Shown: positions 44,114-52,286, numbered from the stretch's first letter. The stretch: 64,000 bases of DNA from an uncultured Oscillospiraceae bacterium (GCA_900549755.1 URPQ01000003.1:1-64000), one strand, 5' to 3'. The notes: generated by a model from the sequence alone, not told the origin. Made by a program: numbers and translations.

Positions 44114-44521
44114 ATGGATTTTTTTGATGATGCAGTAAATAAAGCAAAGGAAGCGCTCGACGTTGCCTGCAAAAAGACAAACGAGGTTGTAACCACCCAA
44201 AAGCAGAGGTTTGATATAGCCTCGCTTGAAGCTAAGCGCACAAGGGATTTTGAGGCGCTGGGCAGATATTATTATGCCGAGATAAAGGACGCCGAAATAA
44301 CCGACGAAAAGGCGGCTGAACTGGTTACCGCCATAAACGAGAAGACCGAGAAGATAGAGACGCTGCGCCGCGAGATAAACAACATAAAGAATAAGCGCGT
44401 TTGCCCCAAGTGCGGTGCTTCTATTGATAAAAACTCGGTTTATTGCAATTTCTGCGGTGAAAAGCTCGTTTTTGAAAGCGCGGCAGAGCCCGAAAAAGAG
44501 GATAAAACCGAGGAAGAATAA
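44114..44521 (+). CDS. Coiled-coil zinc-ribbon protein
   Basis: 135 aa. A long helical, probably coiled-coil region (about 1-92) precedes a C-terminal zinc ribbon (CPKCGASI then YCNFCGEKL, residues about 97-116) and an acidic tail. The family is not recognised beyond zinc-ribbon domain; such small proteins in Clostridia often have housekeeping or stress roles that are not known. AGGAGG lies about nine bases before the ATG. Confidence 0.72.
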   Translation: MDFFDDAVNKAKEALDVACKKTNEVVTTQKQRFDIASLEAKRTRDFEALGRYYYAEIKDAEITDEKAAELVTAINEKTEKIETLRREINNIKNKRVCPKCGASIDKNSVYCNFCGEKLVFESAAEPEKEDKTEEE

Positions 44522-44525
44522 TCAA

Positions 44526-45221
44526 ATGCAGGAATACAAAAAAATCGGCATAATTGTTGCCGATGATGAAGAATTTAAGCCCCTTGCCGACCTTGTGACA
44601 AGGGGTGAATTTTCGGAAAGCTATTTTCTGAAAAGAAAAATACTTAATTTCAAAACGGGTAAGGCTGATGTGTACGCCTGCTTTTGCGGCATAGGCAAGG
44701 TTAATGCCGCCGCTGCCGCCGCGCATTTTGTTGATATGGGCTGTGAAATAATACTTAACTACGGCTTATCCGGCGGGATAGACGGTGTTCGCCGCGGCGA
44801 TATTTGCGTTTGCTCCCGCTTTTTAGAACACGATTTTGACTTGACGGGCATAGGCTACAAGCCCTGTGAAAAGCCGTGGCAGGAGTATATTTACAATGCG
44901 GACAAGCGCCTGAACAGCCGTATTTTATCACTGCTGCCGGGAGCGGTTACCGGCACTGCGGTTACCGGCGACTGCTTTGTGACCGACGATAATCTGCGCG
45001 AAAGGCTTAAAAATGATTTCGGCGCGGTTTGCTGCGATATGGAGACCGCCGCTATCGCCTATGTCTGCTATTATGCGGGTATACCATTTGCCGCCGTTCG
45101 CAGAATATCTGACGACGCGGGCGCGGGCGCGGGAGACGTTTACCGCGAGATGAACAACTCGGGCGATACCGTACTTTCGGATTTTATTCTTGAATGTGCG
45201 CGCTTAGCGGCAGAGCTTTGA
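44526..45221 (+). CDS. MTA/SAH nucleosidase-like phosphorylase-family protein
   Basis: 231 aa. Nucleoside phosphorylase fold of the MtnN type: the GIIVADDEEF opening, the CGIGKVNAAAAAAHF loop, LNYGLSGGI, TGDCFV, the DMETAAIAYVCY motif and RRISDDAGAGAG with the catalytic-type Asp. It likely cleaves adenine from methylthioadenosine or S-adenosylhomocysteine in the methyl cycle. It starts 4 bases after the zinc-ribbon gene and overlaps the flippase start. Confidence 0.85.
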   Translation: MQEYKKIGIIVADDEEFKPLADLVTRGEFSESYFLKRKILNFKTGKADVYACFCGIGKVNAAAAAAHFVDMGCEIILNYGLSGGIDGVRRGDICVCSRFLEHDFDLTGIGYKPCEKPWQEYIYNADKRLNSRILSLLPGAVTGTAVTGDCFVTDDNLRERLKNDFGAVCCDMETAAIAYVCYYAGIPFAAVRRISDDAGAGAGDVYREMNNSGDTVLSDFILECARLAAEL

Positions 45222-46891
45222 GCGCGGCGGAAAATAAGCGCCGCAGTATGCAATACGGCACGGCGGTGCTGCTTATATCTGCCGTTATTGTAAAGCTTAT
45301 CGGTGCTCTTTTTAAAATTCCGCTGTCTTCGGCGCATTGTTTAGGTGACGAGGGCTTCGGCTTTTTTTCCTCTGCTTACGATTTATTTTCGCCGCTTTAC
45401 TCCCTTGCAATGGCGGGGCTGCCGGTGGCAACAGCGAGAACCGTTTCGGAGCATATAGCGGCGGGCAGATACCGCGACGCCCGCTTATCTTACAGGCTTT
45501 CGCGTAAATTTTTCCTTATAGCGGGAATCATAGGAGCGGCTGTTTTCGCGGCTTTGGTAATTCCATTTGTAAGGCTTACCGACGCTACGGGTAAAACCGC
45601 CCCCGCGCTTTTTGCGGTGGCGCCCGCGGTGCTTTTTTCCTGCATTTTATCGGCGGAGCGCGGGTATTACGAGGGGCTTAACAATATGCTCCCCACCGCC
45701 GTTTCAGAGCTTACAGAGGCGCTGTGCAAGCTGATTTTGGGGCTTGGTGCGGCGTTTATAACAGTGCGGCTTACGGGCAGCACGGTATGGGGCGCTGCGG
45801 CGGCAATGGCGGGAATAACCGTCGGTACGCTTTTTGCGTTTCTTTACACCCGCATTTACGCTAAATTGAAGGGCGACGGCATTACGGCTGAGATGCTTGA
45901 AAACAGCCCCGAGCCGCAAAGCGGCGCTGCCGCTCTTAAAAAAATGATATTGCTTACCCTACCCATTGCGCTTACCTCGCTTACCGTTAATATTCCGCCT
46001 ATGATTGACGCATTAACGGTAAAAAGCGGGCTTGAAGGGCTGATAAACGGCGGCACGGATTTAAGGGAAATTTACCGCTCGGTTTTTGAAAACGGCGATA
46101 TGCCCGATTTATCGGCTTTTCCTGTTTTGCTTTACGGCATACGGGGCAAGGCTTATACCGTTTTCAACCTTGTGCCCGCCTTTACCTCGGTAATAGGCGT
46201 GGGCGCTGTGCCCGCAATAGCGGCGGCAGCAGCAAGGGGAAATACGGCGGAACTCAAAAAGAATATAAACACCGTGCTTAAAACCGCGGCGCTTATATCT
46301 CTGCCCGCTGCGTGCGGACTTATAGCAATAGGCGGCAGAATAACCGATTTTTTATACGATACCGAGGCTTCCGCCGTAATAGGCGGCGAAATGCTGACAC
46401 TTTACGGCTTTGCGGCGCTTTTCGCGGGCTTTCTGGTGCCGCTGGGCGGCATATTGCAGGCGGTGGGCAGGCAAAACGCGGTGCTTTTAAACACGGCTGT
46501 CGGCACGGCGGTAAAGCTGATTGTAAATATTATTGCGGTGTCAGTACCGAAAATCAATGTTATGGGCTCGGCGCTCGGCACTGTGCTTTGCTTTTTTGTG
46601 ATTTTTCTGCTTGATATTGCGGTTTTAATAAAGGCGGTGGGCTTTGCGCCCGATAGCGTGAATGTATTTTTAAAGCCGCTTGCTTCAGCCGTCTTTTGTG
46701 GGCTTGCGGCACGGCTTACGGTAATGCTCGGCAGCTCGCGGGGGGTAACTCTGCTTGCCGTTTTTGCCGCCGCTTTGGTGTACGCGGCGCTGATTATTGC
46801 CCTTAAAACGGTATCGGAAAGTGATTTCCCCGATTCGGACAAAGGAAAAAAGCTGGCTGAATTTTGTAGAAAACATAGAATTATTCGCTGA
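45218..46891 (+). CDS. MATE/MOP-superfamily flippase of the SpoVB/YabM type
   Basis: 557 aa with about 14 TM helices. The polysaccharide flippase pattern is clear: VVKLIGALFKIPLSSxLG-type opening (here VIVKLIGALFKIPLS), FFSSAYDLFSPLYSLAMAGLPVATARTVSE and the SAERGYYEGLNNMLPTAVSELTEA region. It should move a lipid-linked precursor across the membrane, probably for peptidoglycan or spore wall. In B. subtilis yabM lies in the same neighbourhood (yabM-yabN-yabO-yabP-yabQ-divIC-yabR), supporting the YabM link. The TTG start overlaps the upstream stop (TTGA). Confidence 0.88.
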   Translation: MSAAENKRRSMQYGTAVLLISAVIVKLIGALFKIPLSSAHCLGDEGFGFFSSAYDLFSPLYSLAMAGLPVATARTVSEHIAAGRYRDARLSYRLSRKFFLIAGIIGAAVFAALVIPFVRLTDATGKTAPALFAVAPAVLFSCILSAERGYYEGLNNMLPTAVSELTEALCKLILGLGAAFITVRLTGSTVWGAAAAMAGITVGTLFAFLYTRIYAKLKGDGITAEMLENSPEPQSGAAALKKMILLTLPIALTSLTVNIPPMIDALTVKSGLEGLINGGTDLREIYRSVFENGDMPDLSAFPVLLYGIRGKAYTVFNLVPAFTSVIGVGAVPAIAAAAARGNTAELKKNINTVLKTAALISLPAACGLIAIGGRITDFLYDTEASAVIGGEMLTLYGFAALFAGFLVPLGGILQAVGRQNAVLLNTAVGTAVKLIVNIIAVSVPKINVMGSALGTVLCFFVIFLLDIAVLIKAVGFAPDSVNVFLKPLASAVFCGLAARLTVMLGSSRGVTLLAVFAAALVYAALIIALKTVSESDFPDSDKGKKLAEFCRKHRIIR

Positions 46892-47068
46892 AAACGGGGG
46901 TTTAAAACGAGGTTTTTATGTTCTTTTACAGAAAAATCAAATTTTTAACGAAAATAGATTGATTTTTTTCTTAAAGTATGGTAAAAATATATAGTACAAG
47001 CTTTACGCTTGTGCCTAACAGATTTCAAACGAGAAATCGTTGAAAAATTTTTTTGGAGGTTCTTAAAA

Positions 47069-47344
47069 ATGAACAAAACAGAATTAGTAGTATCAATTGC
47101 TGAAAAGGCAGCTATTTCAAAGAAGGACGCCGAAAAAGCACTTTCCGCTTTTCTCGACACTGTTGCTGAAGAGCTCAAAAAGGGCGAGAAGATTCAGCTT
47201 GTAGGCTTCGGTACTTTTGAAGTACGCGAGCGCGCTGCAAGAACCGGTATCAATCCGCAGACCAAGCAGACTATTGAAATTGCCGCTTCCAAGAATCCCG
47301 TATTCAAAGCAGGTAAGGCTCTTAAGGATTCTCTTTCTAAGTAA
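47069..47344 (+). CDS. hup: DNA-binding protein HU
   Basis: 91 aa with the complete HU/IHF fold: the N-terminal MNKTELVVSIAEKAAISKKDAEKAL, the GFGTFEVRERAARTGINPQT arm that enters the minor groove, and the FKAGKALKDSL end. It bends and compacts DNA. GGAGG lies nine bases before the ATG and a terminator follows. Codons are of the type used by highly expressed genes, unlike its neighbours. Its 177-base upstream gap has two small AT-rich stem-loops. Confidence 0.97.
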   Translation: MNKTELVVSIAEKAAISKKDAEKALSAFLDTVAEELKKGEKIQLVGFGTFEVRERAARTGINPQTKQTIEIAASKNPVFKAGKALKDSLSK

Positions 47345-47360
47345 TTTAATACTTAAAGCC

Positions 47361-47390
47361 GAGCCGCCCATAAGGGCGGCTCTTGTTTTT
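47361..47390 (+). terminator. Terminator after hup
   Basis: A perfect 9-bp GC-rich stem (47361-47369 with 47374-47382), a 4-base loop and TTGTTTTT. Only 13 bases before rqcP, so it probably leaks or rqcP is mainly reached by readthrough. Confidence 0.85.
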
Positions 47391-47402
47391 AGGGTGACTG
47401 TT

Positions 47403-47645
47403 ATGAGACTTGATAAATATTTAAAGGTAGCGCGAATAATTAAAAGGCGCACCGTTGCAAATGAAGCGTGCGACGCAGGCAGAGTGGCTGTAAACGGCAA
47501 GCCCGCGCGCGCGTCGTATGACGTTAAGGTTGGGGATATTTTGGAAATATCCTTCGGGGCAAGACTTTTCAAAGCCGAGGTCACATCGGTTGCGGAGACC
47601 GTGCGTAAGGACGACGCCGCAGGGCTTTACCGCGTTATTGAGTAA
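47403..47645 (+). CDS. rqcP: RqcP/YabO, S4-domain ribosome quality-control factor
   Basis: 80 aa, nearly all an S4 RNA-binding domain: MRLDKYLKVARIIKRRTVANEACDAGRVAVNG opening (residues 1-32) with the typical Arg and Asp. RqcP binds the 50S subunit with RqcH and promotes alanine tailing of stalled chains. Its place before yabP, yabQ and divIC is the conserved Firmicute order. No strong ribosome site is visible before the ATG (GGGTGACTGTT). Confidence 0.92.
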   Translation: MRLDKYLKVARIIKRRTVANEACDAGRVAVNGKPARASYDVKVGDILEISFGARLFKAEVTSVAETVRKDDAAGLYRVIE

Positions 47646-47655
47646 TAAGCCGCCG

Positions 47656-47684
47656 CACCCCTCAATATATTTTATTGAGGGGTG
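47656..47684 (+). promoter_or_regulatory. Stem-loop holding the yabP ribosome-binding site
   Basis: CACCCCTCAAT (47656-47666) can pair with ATTGAGGGGTG (47674-47684). The 3' arm contains the only good ribosome site for yabP (GAGGGG), seven bases before its GTG. The fold could hold back yabP translation, or act as a weak terminator although no T run follows. Confidence 0.5.
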
Positions 47685-47690
47685 TTTACG

Positions 47691-47960
47691 GTGGATGAGG
47701 TTATTCGCAGCAATCACAATATAATAATTGAGGACAGAAAAAAGCTCACGCTTTCGGGAGTAAAGGACGTTATTTCGTTCGATGATGAAACGCTGCTGCT
47801 TGAAACGGTGCTCGGCAGGCTGACGGTAAAGGGCGCGGGGCTTCACATAGTGAATTTTGATACCGCAAGCGGCGATTTATTCGCCGAGGGCAAGATTTAC
47901 GCCGCGGTGTATACGTCGGACGAGAAAAACGGCGGTTTTTTCTCCCGCGTTTTCAGGTGA
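47691..47960 (+). CDS. yabP: Sporulation protein YabP
   Basis: 89 aa, YabP/YqfC family. Typical strands are NHNIIIEDRKKLTLSGVKDVISFDDETLLLET and LTVKGAGLHIVNFDTASGDLFAEGKI, split over residues about 10-70. It is needed for spore formation in Firmicutes, with an unknown molecular role. GTG start with GAGGGG seven bases upstream; that site is inside a stem-loop. Confidence 0.92.
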   Translation: MDEVIRSNHNIIIEDRKKLTLSGVKDVISFDDETLLLETVLGRLTVKGAGLHIVNFDTASGDLFAEGKIYAAVYTSDEKNGGFFSRVFR

Positions 47961-47963
47961 GCT

Positions 47964-48422
47964 ATGTGGGAAATAGATAATATTTCGCAGCTTATCGCCT
48001 TTTTGTTATCCTTGGCGGTCGGCTGCGTTTTCTGCCTTATTTACGATATTTTCCGCGCGGTGCGCAAAAGCTTTAAAAGAAACGCGGCGGCGATGTTTTT
48101 TGAAGATGTTCTGTATTCGTTTATCTGCGGCGTTATAGGCTTTTGTTTTTTGCTCGGCACTACCGGCGGGGATTTACGCGCGTTTGCGTTTATAGGTATG
48201 GGCGCGGGTTTTTTTATTTGCAGGTTTACTCTGTCGCGCCTGTTTTTGCCCGTGCTGCTTTTTATTATACGCATATTGCGGCGTGTGTTCGGCGGAATTT
48301 CCCGCGTTTCGGCGGCGGTTTTTACGGCAATTGACAAGGCTTTTTGCAAATGCGGGGAGAAAATGCGAATTTTTTTCAAATTCCTTGCAAATAGTTTAAA
48401 AAAAGGCTTGAAAAAGAAGTAA
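47964..48422 (+). CDS. yabQ: Spore cortex biosynthesis protein YabQ
   Basis: 152 aa. About four TM helices with the YabQ pattern: an early IAFLLSLAVGCVFCLIYDIFRAVRK, then FFEDVLYSFICGVIGFCFLL. The C-terminal tail is basic. YabQ is a membrane protein needed for the spore cortex. Starts 3 bases after yabP; AGGTGAG precedes the ATG. Confidence 0.9.
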   Translation: MWEIDNISQLIAFLLSLAVGCVFCLIYDIFRAVRKSFKRNAAAMFFEDVLYSFICGVIGFCFLLGTTGGDLRAFAFIGMGAGFFICRFTLSRLFLPVLLFIIRILRRVFGGISRVSAAVFTAIDKAFCKCGEKMRIFFKFLANSLKKGLKKK

Positions 48423-48474
48423 GGTTTGTTGTATACTGAATTTATATCAAAAAAACGTTTGGAGCGCTGAAATT

Positions 48475-48765
48475 ATGAAAAAGAAAAAGCGCAGGAATAA
48501 AAGCATTATCCTGCGGATTATGATTCTCGGCGTATGCGCTTATATGGTGTTCACATTTGCGGGGCTTTGGAAAACCTGGAATGACAGCACCAAGCAGTTA
48601 AACGAGCTTAAAGCGCAGTATTCCGCCGAAAAAAATGATATTGAGGAGCTTAAGGCAATGCTTGAGGACGGCTCGAAAACCAAGATCATTGAAAAGGCGG
48701 CGCGTGAGCGCTTAGGGTACGTTTATCCGGACGAGCAGATATTTATTGATATATCGGGAAACTGA
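48475..48765 (+). CDS. divIC: Septum-formation protein DivIC/FtsB
   Basis: 96 aa. Basic N-terminus, a single TM helix (about 13-30), then a coiled coil (about 36-65) and the family's C-terminal stretch EKAARERLGYVYPDEQIFIDI. It forms part of the FtsL-DivIC-DivIB complex of the divisome. GGAG precedes the ATG. The conserved cluster position agrees. Confidence 0.93.
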   Translation: MKKKKRRNKSIILRIMILGVCAYMVFTFAGLWKTWNDSTKQLNELKAQYSAEKNDIEELKAMLEDGSKTKIIEKAARERLGYVYPDEQIFIDISGN

Positions 48766-48793
48766 AATTTTTTGAGGAGGACATTCGGCTTTT

Positions 48794-49243
48794 ATGCAGC
48801 TAACTATCGGACAAATTGTTGAGGGAAAAATAACCGGAATTACCAACTTCGGCGTTTTCGTGGATCTCGGTGAGGGAAAAACGGGAATGGTACATATTTC
48901 GGAGGTTGCCCGTACCTATGTAAACGATATTAAGGAATTTGTTAAAATAGGCGACGAGGTTAAAATGAAGGTATTGAACGTCGGGGAGGACGGGAAAATA
49001 TCACTCAGCATTAAAAGAGCCCTTGAGCCGGAAAAAACAAGCGAGCCCAGAGAGCGCAGGGAAAGGCGCAATTCGCCCCCGCCGAAGATCGACGGCTCGT
49101 ATACCTGGACTCCCAAAAAGGCGGAGCCGCAGAGCTTTGAGGAAATGATGAACCGCTTTAAACAGACAAGCGACGAAAAGTTCTCCGATTTAAAGCGTAA
49201 AAACCCGGAGGCAAGGCGCACCAAGCGCGGCGCGGGTAAATAA
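48794..49243 (+). CDS. S1-domain RNA-binding protein, YabR-like
   Basis: 149 aa. The N-terminal S1 domain (about 1-72; VEGKITGITNFGVFVDLGEGKTGMVHISE) is complete. The C-terminal part is charged, proline-containing and probably disordered, with a basic end. It corresponds by position and domain to YabR of B. subtilis. The ribosome site GAGGAGG is unusually far from the ATG (13 bases), but no closer start is in frame. Confidence 0.9.
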   Translation: MQLTIGQIVEGKITGITNFGVFVDLGEGKTGMVHISEVARTYVNDIKEFVKIGDEVKMKVLNVGEDGKISLSIKRALEPEKTSEPRERRERRNSPPPKIDGSYTWTPKKAEPQSFEEMMNRFKQTSDEKFSDLKRKNPEARRTKRGAGK

Positions 49244-49248
49244 TTTTT

Positions 49249-50379
49249 ATGGATAATATAAAGCTTATTGCCCCATGCCTTTTCGGTGTTGAAAGCATAG
49301 CGGCTGATGAATTTCGCCGTATGGGCTTTGAAAGCGTTGCTGCCGAAAACGGCAGGGTAAAGCTTTCAGGCAGCCTTAATATGCTGGCGCGCGCTAACAT
49401 TTGCTCACGCTACGCAGAGCGTATTATGATAGACGTGGGCGAATTCAGCGCTGCAACCTTCACAGAGCTTTTTGACGGCGTTAAGGCGCTGCCGTGGGAA
49501 GACTATATAGGTAAGACAGACGCTTTCCCCGTAAACGGCAGGAGCATTGATTCGGCGCTTTTCAGCATACCCGATTGCCAGTCCATAATTAAAAAGGCTA
49601 TTGTTGAAAGGCTTAAACAGAAATATCACATATCGCATTTTGAGGAAACCGGCGCGGAATACCGCGTTCGTTTCTTTATTCATAAAAATGTTGCCTCGCT
49701 TATGATTGATACCTCGGGTGATGGGCTGCATAAGCGCGGGTATAGAAGAAAATCGAACGACGCGCCGCTCAAGGAAACATTGGGCGCCGCAATGTGCGAC
49801 CTTGCGAGAATTTACCCCGATACCCTTATGTTCGACCCGTTCTGCGGCAGCGGAACGCTGCTTATAGAGGCAGCTTTAAAGGCTACCAATACCGCCCCGG
49901 GGCTCAGGCGTTTCTTTTCGGCTGAGCGCTTCGGCTTTATTCCCGAAAACATATGGCGCGAGGAAAGAATGCGCGCGCAGGACCTTATTGTGCATAATAT
50001 AGATTTCAGGGCACAGGGGTTTGATAATGACCCGAACGCCGTAGCCTTAACCAATGAAAACGCTGAAAAAGCGGGTATGAAAAAATACGTTAAGGCGGCG
50101 GTCGGCGATATTCGCGATTTTACCGTGCCCGATGAAAGGTGTCTTGTAATTACCAACCCGCCCTACGGCGAAAGACTGCTTGACGTTAAGGCGGCGGAGG
50201 AGCTGTATACCGTAATGGGGCAGCGCTTTAAAGAGGGCTGCGGCAGAAAATACTACATTATAAGCCCGCACGATGAATTTGAGCGTTTCTTCGGCAGAGA
50301 GGCGGATAAACGCCGAAAGCTGTATAACGGAATGATAAAATGCCAGTTGTTTATGTATTTTAAAAACAGGGAGCGTTAA
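49249..50379 (+). CDS. THUMP-domain RNA guanine-N2 methyltransferase, RlmL-like
   Basis: 376 aa. N-terminal ferredoxin-like/THUMP part (about 1-160) and a Rossmann methyltransferase (about 165-375): FDPFCGSGTLLIEAAL (SAM binding), GFDNDPNAV, and the catalytic NPPYGERL. It matches the B. subtilis YpsC/RlmL N-terminal group that methylates 23S rRNA. No clear ribosome site; it starts 5 bases after the S1 gene, so it may be coupled. Confidence 0.92.
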   Translation: MDNIKLIAPCLFGVESIAADEFRRMGFESVAAENGRVKLSGSLNMLARANICSRYAERIMIDVGEFSAATFTELFDGVKALPWEDYIGKTDAFPVNGRSIDSALFSIPDCQSIIKKAIVERLKQKYHISHFEETGAEYRVRFFIHKNVASLMIDTSGDGLHKRGYRRKSNDAPLKETLGAAMCDLARIYPDTLMFDPFCGSGTLLIEAALKATNTAPGLRRFFSAERFGFIPENIWREERMRAQDLIVHNIDFRAQGFDNDPNAVALTNENAEKAGMKKYVKAAVGDIRDFTVPDERCLVITNPPYGERLLDVKAAEELYTVMGQRFKEGCGRKYYIISPHDEFERFFGREADKRRKLYNGMIKCQLFMYFKNRER

Positions 50380-50382
50380 ATT

Positions 50383-50820
50383 GTGGGTAAGAAAAAAATC
50401 AATATTGTAGAGGGCATTAAAAGCAAAAAGGGCTTAATAGGCGAGTTTAAGGAGTTTATTTCCCGCGGCAACGTTATTGACCTTGCGGTCGGCGTGGTAA
50501 TGGGTAGCGCGTTTACGGCAATAGTAACCTCGCTTGTAAACGATATGATAACCCCGCTTATAGGTCTTATTATGGGCGGTATTGATTTTTCCGATTTAAA
50601 GGTTACAATTCCCTCGGCAATAGAGGGCGTAAAGGACGCGGAAATATGTTACGGCAAATTTATACAGGCGGTTATAAACTTCCTTATAGTTTCGCTTGTT
50701 ATATTCTTTGTTATTAAGGCTATGAACAGCCTTAAGCGCAAAAAGGAAGAGGTAAAGCCTGCAGAGCCTACGGAAGATATTTTGCTGCTCCGCGAAATAA
50801 GGGATTCGCTTAAAAAATAA
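50383..50820 (+). CDS. mscL: Large-conductance mechanosensitive channel MscL
   Basis: 145 aa. N-terminal amphipathic EFKEFISRGNVIDLAVGVVMG (split after residue 38), pore helix TM1, ITPLIGLIMGG, TM2 (about 88-106) and a C-terminal helix bundle. It opens under membrane tension to save the cell from osmotic burst. GTG start three bases after the methyltransferase stop. Confidence 0.96.
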   Translation: MGKKKINIVEGIKSKKGLIGEFKEFISRGNVIDLAVGVVMGSAFTAIVTSLVNDMITPLIGLIMGGIDFSDLKVTIPSAIEGVKDAEICYGKFIQAVINFLIVSLVIFFVIKAMNSLKRKKEEVKPAEPTEDILLLREIRDSLKK

Positions 50821-50823
50821 TTA

Positions 50824-50851
50824 TTGACAACAGTAAAAACAGGTATATAAT
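50824..50851 (+). promoter_or_regulatory. Promoter of the FMN riboswitch-ribU unit
   Basis: A perfect -35 TTGACA (50824-50829), a 16-bp spacer and a perfect TATAAT (50846-50851), just before the riboswitch. Confidence 0.8.
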
Positions 50852-50860
50852 ATAATTATA

Positions 50861-50977
50861 ATCTTCAGGGCGGGGTGAAATTCCCCACCGGCGGTAAAGC
50901 CCGCGAGCCTTTTTTGGCTGATCAGGTGCAATTCCTGAGCCGACGGTACAGTCCGGATGAAAGAAGAAATGTGCTGT
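50861..50977 (+). ncRNA. FMN riboswitch (RFN element)
   Basis: All conserved RFN blocks are present in order: ATCTTCAGGGCGGGGTGAAA, TTCCCCACCGGCGG, TAAAGCCCGCGAGCC, the variable arm, GATCAGGTGCAATTCC, GAGCCGACGGTACAGTCC and GGATGAAAGAAGA. It binds flavin mononucleotide and shuts off riboflavin supply genes when FMN is high. A terminator hairpin follows, so control is by transcription attenuation of ribU. Confidence 0.97.
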
Positions 50978-50990
50978 ATGCATTTTTTAC

Positions 50991-51021
50991 GCCCGCGTTT
51001 TAAAGCGCGGGCTTTTCTTTT
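50991..51021 (+). terminator. Riboswitch-controlled terminator
   Basis: GCCCGCG (50991-50997) pairs with CGCGGGC (51006-51012), followed by TTTTCTTTT. It lies between the FMN aptamer and ribU and is the expression platform. Confidence 0.85.
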
Positions 51022-51049
51022 CCCCTGAAAAGAAAGGAAATGATTTTTA

Positions 51050-51640
51050 ATGAAAAAACAAAAATTTTTAAGGGGTCTTGCAGTCAGCGGTATAATGGGT
51101 GCGCTGGGCTTTGTGCTTATGCTGCTTGAATTTCCGCTGCCGTTTATTATTCCGCCGTTTATCAAGCTGGATTTTTCAGAAATACCCGCAATTATCACGG
51201 CGTATGCCTTCGGTCCGCAGTACGGTATTTTGGTGTGCTTAATCAAGAACTTAGCTCACCTGCCGTTTACCGGCTCCGCAGGCGTGGGCGAGCTTACAAA
51301 TTTTTTATAGGGCGCGGTGTTTCTGGGCGTTGAAGGGCTTTTTTACAGGCATAAAAAAACACGCAAAAACGCGTTTTTGGGGGCGGCTGCGGGTGCGTTT
51401 GCAATGGCGGCAATAAGCGTTGTAACCAACTATTTTGTGGTTTACCCCGCCTACGTGGTGCTTTACAATATGCCTATGAACGCAATTATAGGAATGTACA
51501 AAGCAATTCTGCCCGCGTCCGACACGCTGCTTAAATCGCTGCTTATTTTTAATGTGCCGTTTACCTTTGTTAAGGGTATGATAGATACCGCCGTTTGCTT
51601 TGCGGTTTATAAGCGGATATCACCCATATTAAAGCATTAA
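51050..51640 (+). pseudogene. ribU: Riboflavin ECF transporter S component, in-frame TAG
   Basis: The frame from the ATG at 51050 (AAAGGAAA upstream) encodes RibU: an S-component N-terminus (LRGLAVSGIMGALGFVLMLLEFPLP), FIKLDFSEIPAIITAYAFGP, and KNLAHLPFTGSAGVGELTNFL, each split by loops. A TAG at 51308-51310 interrupts it after residue 86. The same frame resumes at once with GAVFLGVEGLFYR and keeps the remaining TM helices to 51640 (about 196 codons in all). The usual protein reads through here, so this is a nonsense change in one codon. TAG ends other genes in the window, so it is not a recoded sense codon. It may be a young pseudogene, a sequence error, or a readthrough site. Confidence 0.88.
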
Positions 51641-51642
51641 AT

Positions 51643-51675
51643 AACACACCCCTGTTATCATCGCAGGGGTGTGTT
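51643..51675. terminator. Bidirectional terminator (ribU / cyclophilin)
   Basis: A perfect 12-bp stem (51643-51654 with 51664-51675) with a 9-base loop, T-rich on the + side, between convergent genes. Confidence 0.85.
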
Positions 51676-51680
51676 GGTTT

Positions 51681-52286
51681 TTAATCGGTTATTACTATTT
51701 TTTCTATTATCGGCTGATTTTCCTTTGAAACTGTGCCGTTTGAGTCGGTAACGGGTGTGTTTTCAGCTATTTTATCAACCACGTCCATACCCTCCGAAAC
51801 ATGACCGAAAGCGGCGTAGGAGCCGTCAAGATAATCGCCGTCCTTGTGCATTATAAAGAACTGGGAGGAGGCGCTGTTGTTATCCTGTGAGCGCGCCATG
51901 GAAATAACCCCGCGCTTGTGGGAAATGTTGTTTTCCACGCCGTTTTTAGAAAACTCGCCGCGTATTGTTTTATCGCTGCCACCGGTGCCGTTGCCCTTGG
52001 GGTCGCCTCCCTGAATCATAAAGCCCTTTATTATGCGGTGGAAGGTAAGCCCATCGTAAAAGCCGCTTTTTGCAAGCTCCACAAAGTTTTTAACGGTTAT
52101 CGGGGCGGTGTCGCCGTCAAGCACAAGCTTTATATCGCCGTAATCCTTAACTGTTATAACTGCGTGGTGGGTGCCGTAGCCGCTGCCGGTATCGCTGTCA
52201 AACTCACTTTGCCTTTTTGAGCAGGCGCAAAATGTAAGGGTCAGCGCCGCTGCGGATAATATTGCTATAATTTTTTTAACGGTCAT
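51681..52286 (-). CDS. Cyclophilin-type peptidyl-prolyl isomerase lipoprotein
   Basis: 201 aa. Lipoprotein signal with lipobox TFCAC, a short spacer, then a cyclophilin domain (about 37-200): FHRIIKGFMIQGGDPKGNGTGG (split), the catalytic-site FHR, ISMARSQDNNSASSQFFI and the YAAFGHV strand. It helps fold proteins outside the membrane. The start at 52286 is preferred (AAAGGCG upstream and a good signal peptide); an ATG at 52313 would add nine residues. The start overlaps the end of the dac gene. Confidence 0.92.
   Translation of the reverse strand: MTVKKIIAILSAAALTLTFCACSKRQSEFDSDTGSGYGTHHAVITVKDYGDIKLVLDGDTAPITVKNFVELAKSGFYDGLTFHRIIKGFMIQGGDPKGNGTGGSDKTIRGEFSKNGVENNISHKRGVISMARSQDNNSASSQFFIMHKDGDYLDGSYAAFGHVSEGMDVVDKIAENTPVTDSNGTVSKENQPIIEKIVITD

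Noticed and set aside
46402..46842. Long open frame on the minus strand inside the flippase gene
   Set aside because: Antisense to a clear membrane protein, no ribosome site, low-complexity composition typical of a shadow frame.
46892..47068. A small RNA or protein-binding leader before hup
   Set aside because: Two weak AT-rich stem-loops and several poor -10/-35 candidates; nothing stronger than chance for such AT-rich sequence.
51308..51310. TAG as a recoded sense codon (alternative genetic code)
   Set aside because: TAG ends several other clear genes here (13202, 18647, 23351 and folD), so recoding across the genome is not supported.
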